Below, piece by piece: positions 20,019 to 29,375 of a DNA stretch of 64,000 nt (position 1 is its first letter; every line of letters begins with the position of its first letter). The position numbers were made by a program, and so were the translations under genes. This DNA is from Bosea sp. ANAM02 (lineage in GTDB: Bacteria > Pseudomonadota > Alphaproteobacteria > Rhizobiales > Beijerinckiaceae). The stretch is from positions 310,001-374,000 of the forward strand of contig NZ_AP022848.1 in the NCBI RefSeq assembly GCF_011764485.1, written 5' to 3'. The notes beneath the pieces are model-generated. The model was given only the letters and a program-made list of their open reading frames with translations, was not told the DNA's origin and did no database searches.

Positions 20019-20834
20019 TCAGAGCTCCAGCGTCACCGTGACCGGAACGTGGTCGGAGGGGCGCTCCCAGCCACGGGCCTCGCGCAGGAAGGTGAGGTCG
20101 CGCAAAGCCGGCTTCAGCCCATCCGAGAGCCAGATATGGTCGAGCCGGCGGCCCTTGTTCGTGGCCGCCCAGTCCTGCGCGCGATAGCTCCACCAAGAAT
20201 AGAGCTTTTCGGGCTCGGGCCGCAGCGTGCGGGCGGCGTCGGTCCAGCCGAGCTCGCTGCGCAGCTTCTCCAGCGTCGTCGTTTCGATCGGGGTGTGGCT
20301 GACCACGTCGAGGAGTTGCTTGTGGCTCCAGACGTCATGCTCCAGCGGAGCGATGTTGAGGTCGCCGAGCAGGATCGCCGGCCGGTCGGTCGGCTTCCTG
20401 GTCACGCCCCAGGCGCCGATCTCGTCGAGGAAGGCGAGCTTATGGGCGAACTTGTCGTTCTTCTCGGGGTCGGGCAGGTCGCCGCCGGCCGGGATGTAGA
20501 AATTATGGATGGCGATGCCTGCGGCTGGGCCTGCGGCCTTGTCGAGCGTCACGGTCATGTGCCGGGCGTCGTTGCGGCCGCACATCGACATCGCCTCCTT
20601 CTCGCTGAAGGGCAATCTCGAGACGATGGCGACGCCATTATAGCCCTTCTGGCCGATGAAGGCCTGATGGACATAGCCGAGCTGGTTCAAGGCCTTGGCC
20701 GGGAACTGCTCGTCCGGCGTCTTGGTCTCCTGCAGGCAGAGCACGTCGGGGGCGTGGGCGGTCAGGAATTCGCCGACCATGCCGATGCGCAGGCGGACGG
20801 AATTGATGTTCCAGCTGGTGACGGTGAGTTGCAC
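20019..20834 (-). CDS. xthA: Exodeoxyribonuclease III (AP endonuclease)
   Basis: Mg-dependent 3'-5' exonuclease and AP endonuclease of base-excision repair. The 271-residue product has TVTSWNINSVRLR, the catalytic Glu in VLCLQETKTPDEQFP, GYNGVAIVSR, AILLGDLNIAP and the terminal SDHVPVTVTLEL, where the last Asp-His pair is catalytic. The GTG start at 20834 has GGAAG about 6 bases upstream and removes a low-quality extension. Confidence 0.94.
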   Translation of the reverse strand: MQLTVTSWNINSVRLRIGMVGEFLTAHAPDVLCLQETKTPDEQFPAKALNQLGYVHQAFIGQKGYNGVAIVSRLPFSEKEAMSMCGRNDARHMTVTLDKAAGPAAGIAIHNFYIPAGGDLPDPEKNDKFAHKLAFLDEIGAWGVTRKPTDRPAILLGDLNIAPLEHDVWSHKQLLDVVSHTPIETTTLEKLRSELGWTDAARTLRPEPEKLYSWWSYRAQDWAATNKGRRLDHIWLSDGLKPALRDLTFLREARGWERPSDHVPVTVTLEL

Positions 20835-20916
20835 GCGAGGCTTCCGGCAGGGAGGAGGCCGGAAACTGGGTCGTCGAAGCGCAAAAGGCAAGCCGTTTTC
20901 GGCTTGCCTGATATGG

Positions 20917-21750
20917 TCAGAGCCTGCGCTGGTAGTCGATCACGAAGTTCTGCGGATCGGGCCGGCGGCGCGTGTCGAGATTGTAGAGCGAGATCGCGGT
21001 CTCGTAGCCCTGCGGATCGACCACGACCCATTGTCGCAGCTCGTTGGCGACGAGGTCGAATTTCAGCGTGATCTTCGAGGTGCCCCCGAGCGTCGAGCGA
21101 TCCTCCAGCCGGACGGTGAGCAGATCGCCGTCGATGCTGGCACCCTTGAGCGTGCCTTCGCGCGCCAGGTCCATCTTCTCGCGGACGAGGAACTTCAGCG
21201 GCGTCTGGCCGATGGAATAGAGATCCTGCGTCGCCAGGCGCTTGTCGCGGATGGCGACGGAGGTGCCGTCCGCGATCACTTCCGTGGTCGTCGGCGGCTC
21301 GTACTCGAAGCGCATCTTGCCGGGGCGCTGGATATAGATGCGGCCCTCCAGGCGCCGACCGTTGGAGGCGTGCTGGATGAAATTGCCCTGGAGGGTCTGG
21401 AAGCTGTTGAGATAGGCGTTCAGCCGCTCGACGGCCTCTTCCTGCGTCGCGGGAGGGGGCTGTTTGCCTTTGGCTGGAACGGTCACGGGCTTCGCTGCCT
21501 CAGCCGCGGGAGCGTTCGTCGCCACGGCCTGGACCGGAGCGGCGTCCGTGGCGACGGCACGCCCCTGGCCGAGTCCGGCGGGCCGGGGCGGCGGCAGGAC
21601 GAGGCGCGGCGCCGCCGGCTTCGCGGCAGCGGGCTTCGGCGGCTGGAGCTGGAGCGGCTGCGCCGCCAGCGGGGCAGCGGTCAGCGCGCCGCCCATGAGC
21701 GTCGTCACCAGAACCGAAGCCCGAATGGCCGGTGTCAATCTGTCGAGCAA
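20917..21750 (-). CDS. lolA: LolA-family outer-membrane lipoprotein carrier
   Basis: Periplasmic chaperone that ferries lipoproteins from LolCDE to the outer membrane. The 277-residue product has an N-terminal signal sequence ending near AAPLAAQP. A long Pro/Ala-rich linker (about 33-105) precedes the LolA domain, with LNAYLNSFQTLQGNFIQ, GRIYIQRPGKMRFEYEPP, and LKFDLVANELRQWVVVDPQG. The linker is unusual compared with the short E. coli protein but is common in Hyphomicrobiales. It lies just downstream of ftsK. Confidence 0.85.
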   Translation of the reverse strand: MLDRLTPAIRASVLVTTLMGGALTAAPLAAQPLQLQPPKPAAAKPAAPRLVLPPPRPAGLGQGRAVATDAAPVQAVATNAPAAEAAKPVTVPAKGKQPPPATQEEAVERLNAYLNSFQTLQGNFIQHASNGRRLEGRIYIQRPGKMRFEYEPPTTTEVIADGTSVAIRDKRLATQDLYSIGQTPLKFLVREKMDLAREGTLKGASIDGDLLTVRLEDRSTLGGTSKITLKFDLVANELRQWVVVDPQGYETAISLYNLDTRRRPDPQNFVIDYQRRL

Positions 21751-21937
21751 GGCTGCTCCATTCCTTATGCCTCGGCTAGTCCTGCCGAAGCCTAGAGACC
21801 ACTGACGCGAGGATCGGGCGATGTCCCGACCCGGTCTTTCCGTCTCAACGTCTGGTTCGCTGCCGAGGTTGCAGCATCGTCATGGCAATTTGAGGACTGG
21901 TGCCGGTTGCCGCAAGGGTGCCGATTCGTCGCAAGCC

Positions 21938-24511
21938 TCATTCGTCGTGCTGATTCTGGCCCTCGACGAGGATCTCGCGCTTTCCTGCGTGGTTTGCGGG
22001 CCCGACGATGCCTTCGTTCTCCATGCGCTCCATGATGGATGCGGCGCGATTGTAGCCGATCTGGAGGCGGCGCTGGATATAGGAGGTCGAGGCCTTCCTG
22101 TCGCGCAGCACGACGGCGACGGCCTGCTCGTAGGGGTCGTCGCTCTCGGCGGAACCCATGCCGGTCTTGTCGAAGACGGCGCCGTCCTCGTCCTCGCCCC
22201 CCTCGTCCTCCTCGGAGGTGACGGCGTCGAGATATTGCGGGCGGCCTTGGGTCTTGAGATGGGCCACGACCTTCTCGACCTCGGCATCCGAGACGAAGGG
22301 GCCGTGGACGCGGGTGATGCGCCCGCCGCCGGCCATGTAGAGCATGTCGCCCTGGCCCAGAAGCTGCTCGGCGCCCATCTCGCCCAGGATCGTGCGCGAG
22401 TCGATCTTGCTCGTCACCTGGAAGGAGATGCGGGTCGGGAAATTCGCCTTGATCGTGCCGGTGATGACGTCGACCGAGGGGCGCTGCGTCGCCAGCACGA
22501 CATGGATGCCGGCCGCGCGCGCCATCTGGGCGAGGCGCTGGATCGTGCCCTCGATCTCCTTGCCGGCGACCATCATCAGGTCGGCCATCTCGTCGACGAT
22601 GACGACGATATAGGGCAGAGGCTCGAGGTCCATGACCTCCTCCTCGTAGATCGCCTCTCCGCTGTGCTTGTCGAAGCCGGTCTGGACCGTGCGCGTGATG
22701 ACCTCGCCCGCCGCCTTGGCCTCGCCGACCCTGGCATTGAAGCCGTCGATGTTGCGCACCGAGAGCTTCGACATCTTCTTGTAGCGCTCCTCCATCTCGC
22801 GCACCGCCCATTTCAGGGCGACGACCGCCTTCTTGGGATCGGTCACGACCGGGGTGAGCAGATGCGGGATGCCGTCATAGACGGAGAGCTCCAGCATCTT
22901 GGGATCGACCATGATCAGGCGGCACTCCTCCGGCTTCAGCCGGTAGAGGATCGACAGGATCATGGTGTTGATCGCGACCGACTTGCCCGAGCCGGTGGTG
23001 CCCGCGACGAGCAGGTGGGGCATCCGCGCCAGATCCGCGATCACCGGCTCGCCGCCGATGGTCTTGCCGAGGCAGAGCGCGAGCTTGTGCTTGGTCGCCT
23101 CGAAATCCTGGCTGGCCAAAAGCTCACGCAGGAAGACGGTCTCGCGGCGGGTGTTCGGCAGCTCGATGCCGATCGCGTTCTTGCCCTGCACCACCGCAAC
23201 GCGCGCCGACACCGCACTCATCGAACGCGCGATGTCGTCGGCCAGAGAGATCACGCGGGAGGATTTGGTGCCCGGCGCGGGCTCAAGCTCGTAGAGCGTC
23301 ACCACCGGACCGGGGCGGACCTGCGAAATCTCGCCGCGCACGCCGAAATCCTCCAGCACGCCTTCGAGCAGCGTCGCGTTCTGCTCCAGCGCGTCGGTCG
23401 AGACCGCGTTGGCCGCGACCTTCTTCGGCTCGGCCAGATAGGTCAGCGGCGGCAGTTCGAAGGTGTCGCGGTCGAGAAGCGAAGGCTGGGCCTCGCGCTG
23501 CATGCGCTTGCCGGGCTTCGGCGCCGGCCGCGGCATGGTCACGCGCGGGGCGTTGAGATCGCGCAGGTCCTGCGGTTCGTCGTCGAGATCGAAGGGCGCA
23601 TCATAGTCGTCGGAAGCGCGATTCGGGCCCGAAGCGGAACGGGCGCCGGGGAGCGGCTCGGGATCGAATTCGGGCAGGCTGCGGCGGCCGGCGGGGGCCT
23701 CACCGAATTGCGGCTCGCGGCGGACGCGGCCATTGTCACGGGTCGGAACGAGACCGGTATCGATTGCGGGCTCCGGCGGCTGCGGCAGGCGGCGCAGGAT
23801 CGCGGCGCGCAAGGCCATCGCGCCATGGGCAAGCCAGCCGATCAGGATGACGGCGATGCCGGGCTCGTCGTCGCGGCGCTCGTCGCCATCGGACCAGCTA
23901 TCCTCGGCCTCGTCGCTGTCGAGGGCCGGGTCCTCGTCTGTGACGAAGCCGAAGCCGGCGGCAGCGGTGACGGCGAGGATGGCGATGCCGGCATAGAGGA
24001 AGCCGACGAGGCTGCCGACCGCGCTGCCGGCGATGCCCGCGATATTGCGCGTGCCGAACAGAAGGCCGTCGCCGATGACGCCGCCCATGCCGGTCGGCAG
24101 GGGCCAGCGCGGGGTCGCCGGCAGGGCGCTGGCGACGGCGGCGGTCGCGGTGACGCCGACGACCCAGAGGCCGAGCTTGAGGGCGCCGCGGTCGAAGATG
24201 TGGAAGCGGACGAGCCTGAGCGCCCAGATCACCGGCGGGAAAAGCAGGGCGATGACGCCGAGCCCGATGAGCTGCATCAGCAGATCGGCGACCATGGCGC
24301 CGGGGCGGCCGAGCCAGTTGCGCACGGCGCCGCTGGTGGCGTTGTTGAGGCTGGGATCGTCGACCGACCAGCTCGCCAGAGCGACGGCGATCGCGACCAT
24401 CAGGGCAAGCACGCCCATCCCGGTCAGCTCCGAGGCGCGGCGCGACAGGAACTCGCGCACCGGGTCCGGCAGGCGGTCCATGAGCGATTGGGAGCGGCGG
24501 ATCGTGCGCAT
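21938..24511 (-). CDS. ftsK: DNA translocase FtsK
   Basis: Septum-anchored hexameric pump that clears chromosome ends at division and aligns dif sites. The 857-residue product has four N-terminal membrane segments (about 30-190) and an acidic/Pro-rich linker. The RecA-like motor has Walker [14 protein letters not shown] (near residue 505) and Walker [15 protein letters not shown]. The C-terminal gamma winged helix is [23 protein letters not shown] 24481 is a possible alternative start. A palindromic CtrA box lies 72 bases upstream of the chosen start, suggesting cell-cycle control. Confidence 0.95.
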   Translation of the reverse strand: MRTIRRSQSLMDRLPDPVREFLSRRASELTGMGVLALMVAIAVALASWSVDDPSLNNATSGAVRNWLGRPGAMVADLLMQLIGLGVIALLFPPVIWALRLVRFHIFDRGALKLGLWVVGVTATAAVASALPATPRWPLPTGMGGVIGDGLLFGTRNIAGIAGSAVGSLVGFLYAGIAILAVTAAAGFGFVTDEDPALDSDEAEDSWSDGDERRDDEPGIAVILIGWLAHGAMALRAAILRRLPQPPEPAIDTGLVPTRDNGRVRREPQFGEAPAGRRSLPEFDPEPLPGARSASGPNRASDDYDAPFDLDDEPQDLRDLNAPRVTMPRPAPKPGKRMQREAQPSLLDRDTFELPPLTYLAEPKKVAANAVSTDALEQNATLLEGVLEDFGVRGEISQVRPGPVVTLYELEPAPGTKSSRVISLADDIARSMSAVSARVAVVQGKNAIGIELPNTRRETVFLRELLASQDFEATKHKLALCLGKTIGGEPVIADLARMPHLLVAGTTGSGKSVAINTMILSILYRLKPEECRLIMVDPKMLELSVYDGIPHLLTPVVTDPKKAVVALKWAVREMEERYKKMSKLSVRNIDGFNARVGEAKAAGEVITRTVQTGFDKHSGEAIYEEEVMDLEPLPYIVVIVDEMADLMMVAGKEIEGTIQRLAQMARAAGIHVVLATQRPSVDVITGTIKANFPTRISFQVTSKIDSRTILGEMGAEQLLGQGDMLYMAGGGRITRVHGPFVSDAEVEKVVAHLKTQGRPQYLDAVTSEEDEGGEDEDGAVFDKTGMGSAESDDPYEQAVAVVLRDRKASTSYIQRRLQIGYNRAASIMERMENEGIVGPANHAGKREILVEGQNQHDE

Positions 24512-24582
24512 GCGGTTTCGGGTCTTATCCGGCTGTCGGGCCGCGTCATTCCGGCCATCAGCGGAAGGTTAGGAAGCCGAGG

Positions 24583-24597
24583 TTAAGACCCGCTTAA
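24583..24597. promoter_or_regulatory. Palindromic CtrA box upstream of ftsK
   Basis: TTAA-GACCCGC-TTAA matches the CtrA consensus exactly. It sits in a larger inverted repeat, AGGTTAAG/CTTAACCT (24580-24600), with a 5-base spacer. It lies 72 bases before the ftsK start codon, a normal promoter distance. Confidence 0.65.
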
Positions 24598-24634
24598 CCT
24601 TGAGCCGTATCGGCAGCGCCGGACCCGTGCCGAA

Positions 24635-24665
24635 CAAAAAAGGCCCCGGCATCGCTGCCGGGGCC
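24635..24665 (-). terminator. Rho-independent terminator of glnK-amtB
   Basis: On the minus strand, a GC-rich hairpin GGCCCCGGCA/TGCCGGGGCC with a short loop is followed by a run of six T (24635-24640 read in reverse). It lies 28 bases after the amtB stop codon, in the right orientation. Confidence 0.9.
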
Positions 24666-24692
24666 GAGTCGCCGCTGGGAGCGGCGGGAGGA

Positions 24693-26039
24693 TCACATGT
24701 TGTAGGCGCGCTCGCCGTGCTCGGCGATGTCGAGGCCTTCGCGCTCCTGATCGGAGGTGACGCGCAGGCCGATCACCACATCGATGATCTTGAACAGGAC
24801 GAAGGACCCGACGCCGCACCAGACGACGGCAACCACCACGGCGACGAACTGCTTCCAGACCTGAACGCCCATCGCGTAATCGGCGACGCCGACACCGCCC
24901 AGCGCCGGAGCGACGAAGATGCCGGTGCCGATCGAGCCGATGATGCCGCCGACGCCATGGACGCCGAAGACATCGAGCGAATCATCGTAGCCGAGCGCGT
25001 TCTTCACCGTGGTGCAGAAGAAGAAGCAGACCACGCCGGCGACGGCGCCGAGCACGATCGCACCCATCGGACCGACAAGGCCCGCTGCCGGCGTGACCGC
25101 CACGAGACCGGCGACGATGCCGGAGAGCATGCCGAGCAGCGACGGCTTGCCCTTGACGATCCATTCGATGAAGAGCCAGCCCAGCGCGGCCGCAGCGGTC
25201 GCGGTGAAGGTGTTGATCATCGCAAGCGCCGCGCCGGCCGTGGCTTCGAGGTTCGAGCCGGCATTGAAGCCGAACCAGCCGACCCAGAGCACGGCGGTGC
25301 CGATGAAGGTCATCGTCAGCGAATGCGGCGACATCAGCTCCTTGCCGTAGCCGATGCGCTTGCCGATCACGAGCGCGCCGACCAGGGCCGCGATGCCGGC
25401 ATTGATGTGGACGACGGTGCCGCCGGCGAAGTCAAGCGCGCCGAGGGTGAAGAGATAGCCCTCCGAGAACCAGACCATGTGCGCCATCGGGAAATAGACG
25501 ATCGTCGCCCAGAGCACGACGAAGACCAGCAGCGCCGAGAACTTCATGCGCTCGACGAAGCCGCCGACGATCAGCGCGGGCGTGATCATCGCGAAGGTCA
25601 TCTGGAAGCAGATGAAGACGTATTCCGGGATCACCACGCCCTTGGTGAAGGTGTCCGAGGTGGTCTCGTTGGTCACGCCGGCGAGGAAGGCCTTGGAGAA
25701 GGAGCCGATGAAGCTCGTCAGCGAGCCGCCGCCGGTGAAGGCAAGGCTGTAGCCGTAGACGACCCAGACGATGCACATGACGGCGGCCGTCGCGGTGACC
25801 TGGCTCATCACCGAGAGCATGTTCTTCGAACGGGCGAGGCCGCCGTAGAACAGCGCGAGGCCCGGCAGCGTCATGAACAGGACGAGCAGCGTGGAAACCA
25901 GCATCCAGGCCGTGTCGCCCTTGTTGGGGGCGGCCGCGGCCGGTGTCTCGGCGGCAGCCTGAGCCAGCGCGGCGCCGGCGGAGAGGGTGGTCAGCGCGAG
26001 TCCGGCCAATCCGGCCCGCAGGGAAGTCCTGAAAATCAT
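24693..26039 (-). CDS. amtB: Ammonium transporter AmtB
   Basis: Trimeric membrane channel for ammonium. The product has 448 residues: a signal peptide (residues 1 to about 26), then about eleven membrane segments with AGGTVVHINAGIAALVGAL and DVFGVHGVGGIIGSIGTG, which hold the twin pore histidines, and a C-terminal REGLDIAEHGERAYN tail that contacts GlnK. ATG 26039 has AGGAG 9 bases upstream. It follows glnK by 26 bases; the pair is the standard nitrogen-sensing operon. Confidence 0.96.
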   Translation of the reverse strand: MIFRTSLRAGLAGLALTTLSAGAALAQAAAETPAAAAPNKGDTAWMLVSTLLVLFMTLPGLALFYGGLARSKNMLSVMSQVTATAAVMCIVWVVYGYSLAFTGGGSLTSFIGSFSKAFLAGVTNETTSDTFTKGVVIPEYVFICFQMTFAMITPALIVGGFVERMKFSALLVFVVLWATIVYFPMAHMVWFSEGYLFTLGALDFAGGTVVHINAGIAALVGALVIGKRIGYGKELMSPHSLTMTFIGTAVLWVGWFGFNAGSNLEATAGAALAMINTFTATAAAALGWLFIEWIVKGKPSLLGMLSGIVAGLVAVTPAAGLVGPMGAIVLGAVAGVVCFFFCTTVKNALGYDDSLDVFGVHGVGGIIGSIGTGIFVAPALGGVGVADYAMGVQVWKQFVAVVVAVVWCGVGSFVLFKIIDVVIGLRVTSDQEREGLDIAEHGERAYNM

Positions 26040-26065
26040 CGTCGAAAACTCCTGAAGGTCGGGGC

Positions 26066-26557
<492 letters not shown>

Positions 26558-26642
26558 TCATCGTGGAAACAGGAGAATGGCGGGCGCTTTTGCCTAATAT
26601 CTAGGCATGAGACTGGTTTCTGCGCAGATGCCTGAAATACGG

Positions 26643-27509
26643 TCAGCCGAGATCGGGCCGGGGCCGGACGAGACCTTCCTGGGCGACCGAGGCGACGAGG
26701 CGGCCCTGCCGGTCGAAGACGAGGCCGCGCGAGAAGCCCCGCGCGCCCGAGGTCGAAGGGCTGTCCTGCGAGTAGAGGAGCCAGTCGTCGGCCCGGAACG
26801 GCCGGTGGAACCACAAGGCGTGGTCGAGGCTGGCGGCCTGGATCTTCTGGTCGAAGACCGTCGCGCCATGGGCGATCAGGCTGGAATCGAGCAGCAGCAG
26901 GTCGGAGGCATAGGCGAGCACGCTCCGGTGGAAGGCCGGTTCATCCGGCAGCGGCTCGATCGCGCGGATCCAGACGTTGAATTTCGGCTCCAGGCTGCCG
27001 CCGCCGCGATAGCGCTCGAGCTCGACCGGGCGGATCTCGATCGGCCGCCTGCGCTGGTAGAATGTCTGGAGCGGGTTGTGCTCCGGCGCGTCGAGCAGTC
27101 GCGCCATCTGCTCACGATCCGGCAGTTCCTCCGGCATCGGCACCTTCGGCATCGGCATCTGGTGCTCGTAGCCGGTCTCCTCGATATGGAAGGAGGCGGA
27201 CATGGCGAAGATCGCCTCGCCCTTCTGCACGGCCAGGACGCGGCGGGTGGTGAAGGAGCGGCCGTCGCGCAGGCGGTCGACCTCGTAGACGATCGGCACC
27301 TCGGGATCGCCCGCTAGCAGGAAATAGGCGTGCAGCGAGTGCGGCTGCCGGCCCTCGACCGTCTTGCAGGCGGCATAAAGCGATTGCGCGATGACCTGCC
27401 CGCCGAAGACGCGCGGCCAGCTCGACTTGGGGCTGCGACCGCGGAACAGGTTGCGCTCGAGTGGCTCGAGGTCGAGGATCGCCGTCAGGGAGGCGCTGAT
27501 CTGGGACAT
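26643..27509 (-). CDS. tesB: Acyl-CoA thioesterase II
   Basis: Hydrolyses medium- and long-chain acyl-CoA. The 288-residue double hot-dog protein has LERNLFRGRSPKSSWPRVFGG, where the motif VFGGQVIAQSL is typical, then HSLHAYFLLAGDP, and in the second hot-dog the catalytic Asp region LAYASDLLLLDSSL and ASLDHALWFHRPFRADDWLLY. It lies downstream of no obvious partner and is divergent from the ubiquinone hydroxylase. A TGCCTA/TAGGCA inverted pair at 26591-26607, between tesB and glnK, is of unknown meaning. Confidence 0.93.
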   Translation of the reverse strand: MSQISASLTAILDLEPLERNLFRGRSPKSSWPRVFGGQVIAQSLYAACKTVEGRQPHSLHAYFLLAGDPEVPIVYEVDRLRDGRSFTTRRVLAVQKGEAIFAMSASFHIEETGYEHQMPMPKVPMPEELPDREQMARLLDAPEHNPLQTFYQRRRPIEIRPVELERYRGGGSLEPKFNVWIRAIEPLPDEPAFHRSVLAYASDLLLLDSSLIAHGATVFDQKIQAASLDHALWFHRPFRADDWLLYSQDSPSTSGARGFSRGLVFDRQGRLVASVAQEGLVRPRPDLG

Positions 27510-27632
27510 GGTCGGCGGTATCGCGGTCTGGTTGACGGATGAGCCGGCACCCCGCAGAGGGACGACCGGTTTCGTATGGCATCAGCACCGGGGCATCCCG
27601 TGGCGTCAAGTCGGCGCGGAGAGAAGGACGAC

Positions 27633-28883
27633 ATGGCTATCGAGCAGGGCAACAGTGCCATGCGCATCGTCATCGCGGGGGGCGGCATTGCCGGACTCGC
27701 GCTCGCGCTCGCGCTGAAGCAGGGGCTCGGCGCCGATTCTTCGGTGATCCTGGCCGATCCGGCGCTGGCGGCCGCGCCGCGTGCCGATAACCGGGCCTAT
27801 GCGGTCGCGGCCGGTGGGCGGGCGATGCTGAAGACGCTCGGCATCTGGGAGGGAATCGCACATGCCGCCCAGCCGATGCTGGAGATGATCGTCTCGGACA
27901 GCCGGACCGAAGATGCGGTCCGGCCTGTCTTCCTGACCTTCGATGGCGAGGTCGAGCCCGGCGAGCCTTTTGCCCATATGGTCGAGAATGCCGCCCTGGT
28001 CGCGGCGCTGAAGGCATCCTGCGAGGCCGTGGGCGTGGAATTGCGCAGCACCGGCGTGCGGCGGTTCAGCGCCGATGATGCGGCGGTCGAGATCGTTTTC
28101 GCTGACGGAACACGCTGCGAAGCGGCTTTGCTGGTCGCGGCCGATGGCGCCCGCTCGAAACTGCGCGAGCAGGCGGGTATCGGCTGGGTCGGCTGGGGCT
28201 ACGGCCAGTCCGGCATCGTCGCGACGATCGGCCACGAGCGACCGCATGACGGCCGCGCTGTCGAGCATTTCCTGCCGTCGGGACCCTTCGCCATCCTGCC
28301 GCTGGCCGATGGCGGGACGCTCGGGCACCGGTCATCGATCGTCTGGACGGAGCGGACGGAGAATGTCGAGCCGCTGCTCTCGCTCGATAGCCATGACATG
28401 CTGGCCGAGATCGAGCGGCGCTTCGGGCTCGAACTCGGCGAGATCGCGCTGGAAAGCGCGGTGAGCGCGCATCCGCTCGGCTTCGGCGTGGCACGCAACT
28501 TCGTCGGCGAACGGCTGGCGCTGCTGGGCGATGCGGCGCACCTGATCCACCCGATCGCCGGACAGGGGCTCAATCTCGGTCTGAAGGATGTCGCGGCGCT
28601 TGCCGAGGCAATCGTCGATGCGGCGAGGCTCGGGCTCGATCCCGGCTCTGCCGACGTGCTGGAGGATTACGAGAAGGCGCGGCGCTTCGACACGGTGGCG
28701 ATGGGCGCGGTGACCGACGGGCTGAACCGCCTGTTCTCGAACGACGCGACGCCGCTCAGGCTGGCGCGCGATCTCGGGCTCGGTATCGTCGACCGTTTGC
28801 CGGGACTGAAGCGTTTCTTCATCCGCGAGGCCGCGGGCGTCGCAGGCGCGCCGCCGCGGCTGCTCAGGGGCGAGGCGCTTTAG
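27633..28883 (+). CDS. UbiH/UbiF-family FAD-dependent ubiquinone hydroxylase
   Basis: Flavin monooxygenase for ring hydroxylation in ubiquinone synthesis. The product has 416 residues: FAD motif IVIAGGGIAGLALALAL near the N-terminus, the mid DG motif LVAADGARSKLREQAG, and the second FAD motif RLALLGDAAHLIHPIAGQGLNLGLKD. ATG 27633 has AAGGA 5 bases upstream; the longer frame from 27576 is unlikely. Which ring position it hydroxylates (C5, C6 or several, like UbiL/UbiM of alphaproteobacteria) cannot be told here. Confidence 0.88.
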   Translation: MAIEQGNSAMRIVIAGGGIAGLALALALKQGLGADSSVILADPALAAAPRADNRAYAVAAGGRAMLKTLGIWEGIAHAAQPMLEMIVSDSRTEDAVRPVFLTFDGEVEPGEPFAHMVENAALVAALKASCEAVGVELRSTGVRRFSADDAAVEIVFADGTRCEAALLVAADGARSKLREQAGIGWVGWGYGQSGIVATIGHERPHDGRAVEHFLPSGPFAILPLADGGTLGHRSSIVWTERTENVEPLLSLDSHDMLAEIERRFGLELGEIALESAVSAHPLGFGVARNFVGERLALLGDAAHLIHPIAGQGLNLGLKDVAALAEAIVDAARLGLDPGSADVLEDYEKARRFDTVAMGAVTDGLNRLFSNDATPLRLARDLGLGIVDRLPGLKRFFIREAAGVAGAPPRLLRGEAL

Positions 28884-28891
28884 GGTTTTTC

Positions 28892-28980
28892 GTCATGCTC
28901 GCCCTTGTGGCGAGCATCCACGTCTTGCTAGGGCTCTCGATCGAGAAGTCGTGGATGGTCGGGACAAGCCCGGCCATGTC
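28892..28980. repeat. Composite palindromic intergenic element 2 (CTCGCC/GTCGGG type)
   Basis: Starts with GTCAT. First hairpin is ATGCTCGCC (28895-28903) with GGCGAGCAT (28909-28917); second is ATGGTCGGG (28955-28963) with CCCGGCCAT (28969-28977), one wobble. The right boundary ATGTC is decayed from ATGAC. Lies between convergent genes. Confidence 0.85.
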
Positions 28981-29003
28981 GATGGAGTCCGTATGATCGC
29001 GCC

Positions 29004-29201
29004 TCAATCCTCCAGCGGACGCGCTTCTTCCGGCAGCATGATCGGGATACCGTCGCGGATCGGATAGGCGAGCTTCGCCGGGCGGCTGATCAGCTCCTGC
29101 TTCGCCGCGTCGTATTCCAGCGTCGCCTTGGTCAGGGGGCAGACCAGGATTTCGAGCAGCTTCGGGTCGATGCGGGTGGTCGTGTCGGCTTCGCCGGTCA
29201 T
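29004..29201 (-). CDS. Trm112/YcaR-family small protein
   Basis: A 65-residue protein with [21 protein letters not shown] and [19 protein letters not shown], the compact Trm112 fold. Only one of the usual zinc cysteines (VCPLTK) is visible, as in YcaR-type bacterial members. In eukaryotes and archaea, Trm112 activates methyltransferases; the bacterial role is unclear. ATG 29201 begins the recognisable part. Convergent with the ubiquinone hydroxylase. Confidence 0.85.
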   Translation of the reverse strand: MTGEADTTTRIDPKLLEILVCPLTKATLEYDAAKQELISRPAKLAYPIRDGIPIMLPEEARPLED

Positions 29202-29250
29202 TGGTCTTTCCGTTCTCAAGAGCGCGCGGTTCGCTTGTCGAAACTCCGCC

Positions 29251-29345
29251 GTCGTTCCGGGCAAGCCGCGTTAGCGGCGCCGATCCGGAATCCATCGTAA
29301 GCCCGAGGCGCACTACGATGGATTCCGGGTCACGCCCGGAATGAC
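29251..29345. repeat. Composite palindromic intergenic element 3 (TTCCGG type) with nested palindromes
   Basis: Starts GTCGTTCCGG and ends ATGAC. The right hairpin is ATTCCGGG (29322-29329) with CCCGGAAT (29335-29342). In addition, CCGGAATCCATCGTA pairs with TACGATGGATTCCGG, a perfect 15-base nested inverted repeat, so the element can fold in two alternative ways. Lies between two minus-strand genes. Confidence 0.85.
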
Positions 29346-29375
29346 GGTGTGTTTCACCGCCAGAACACCACGCTT

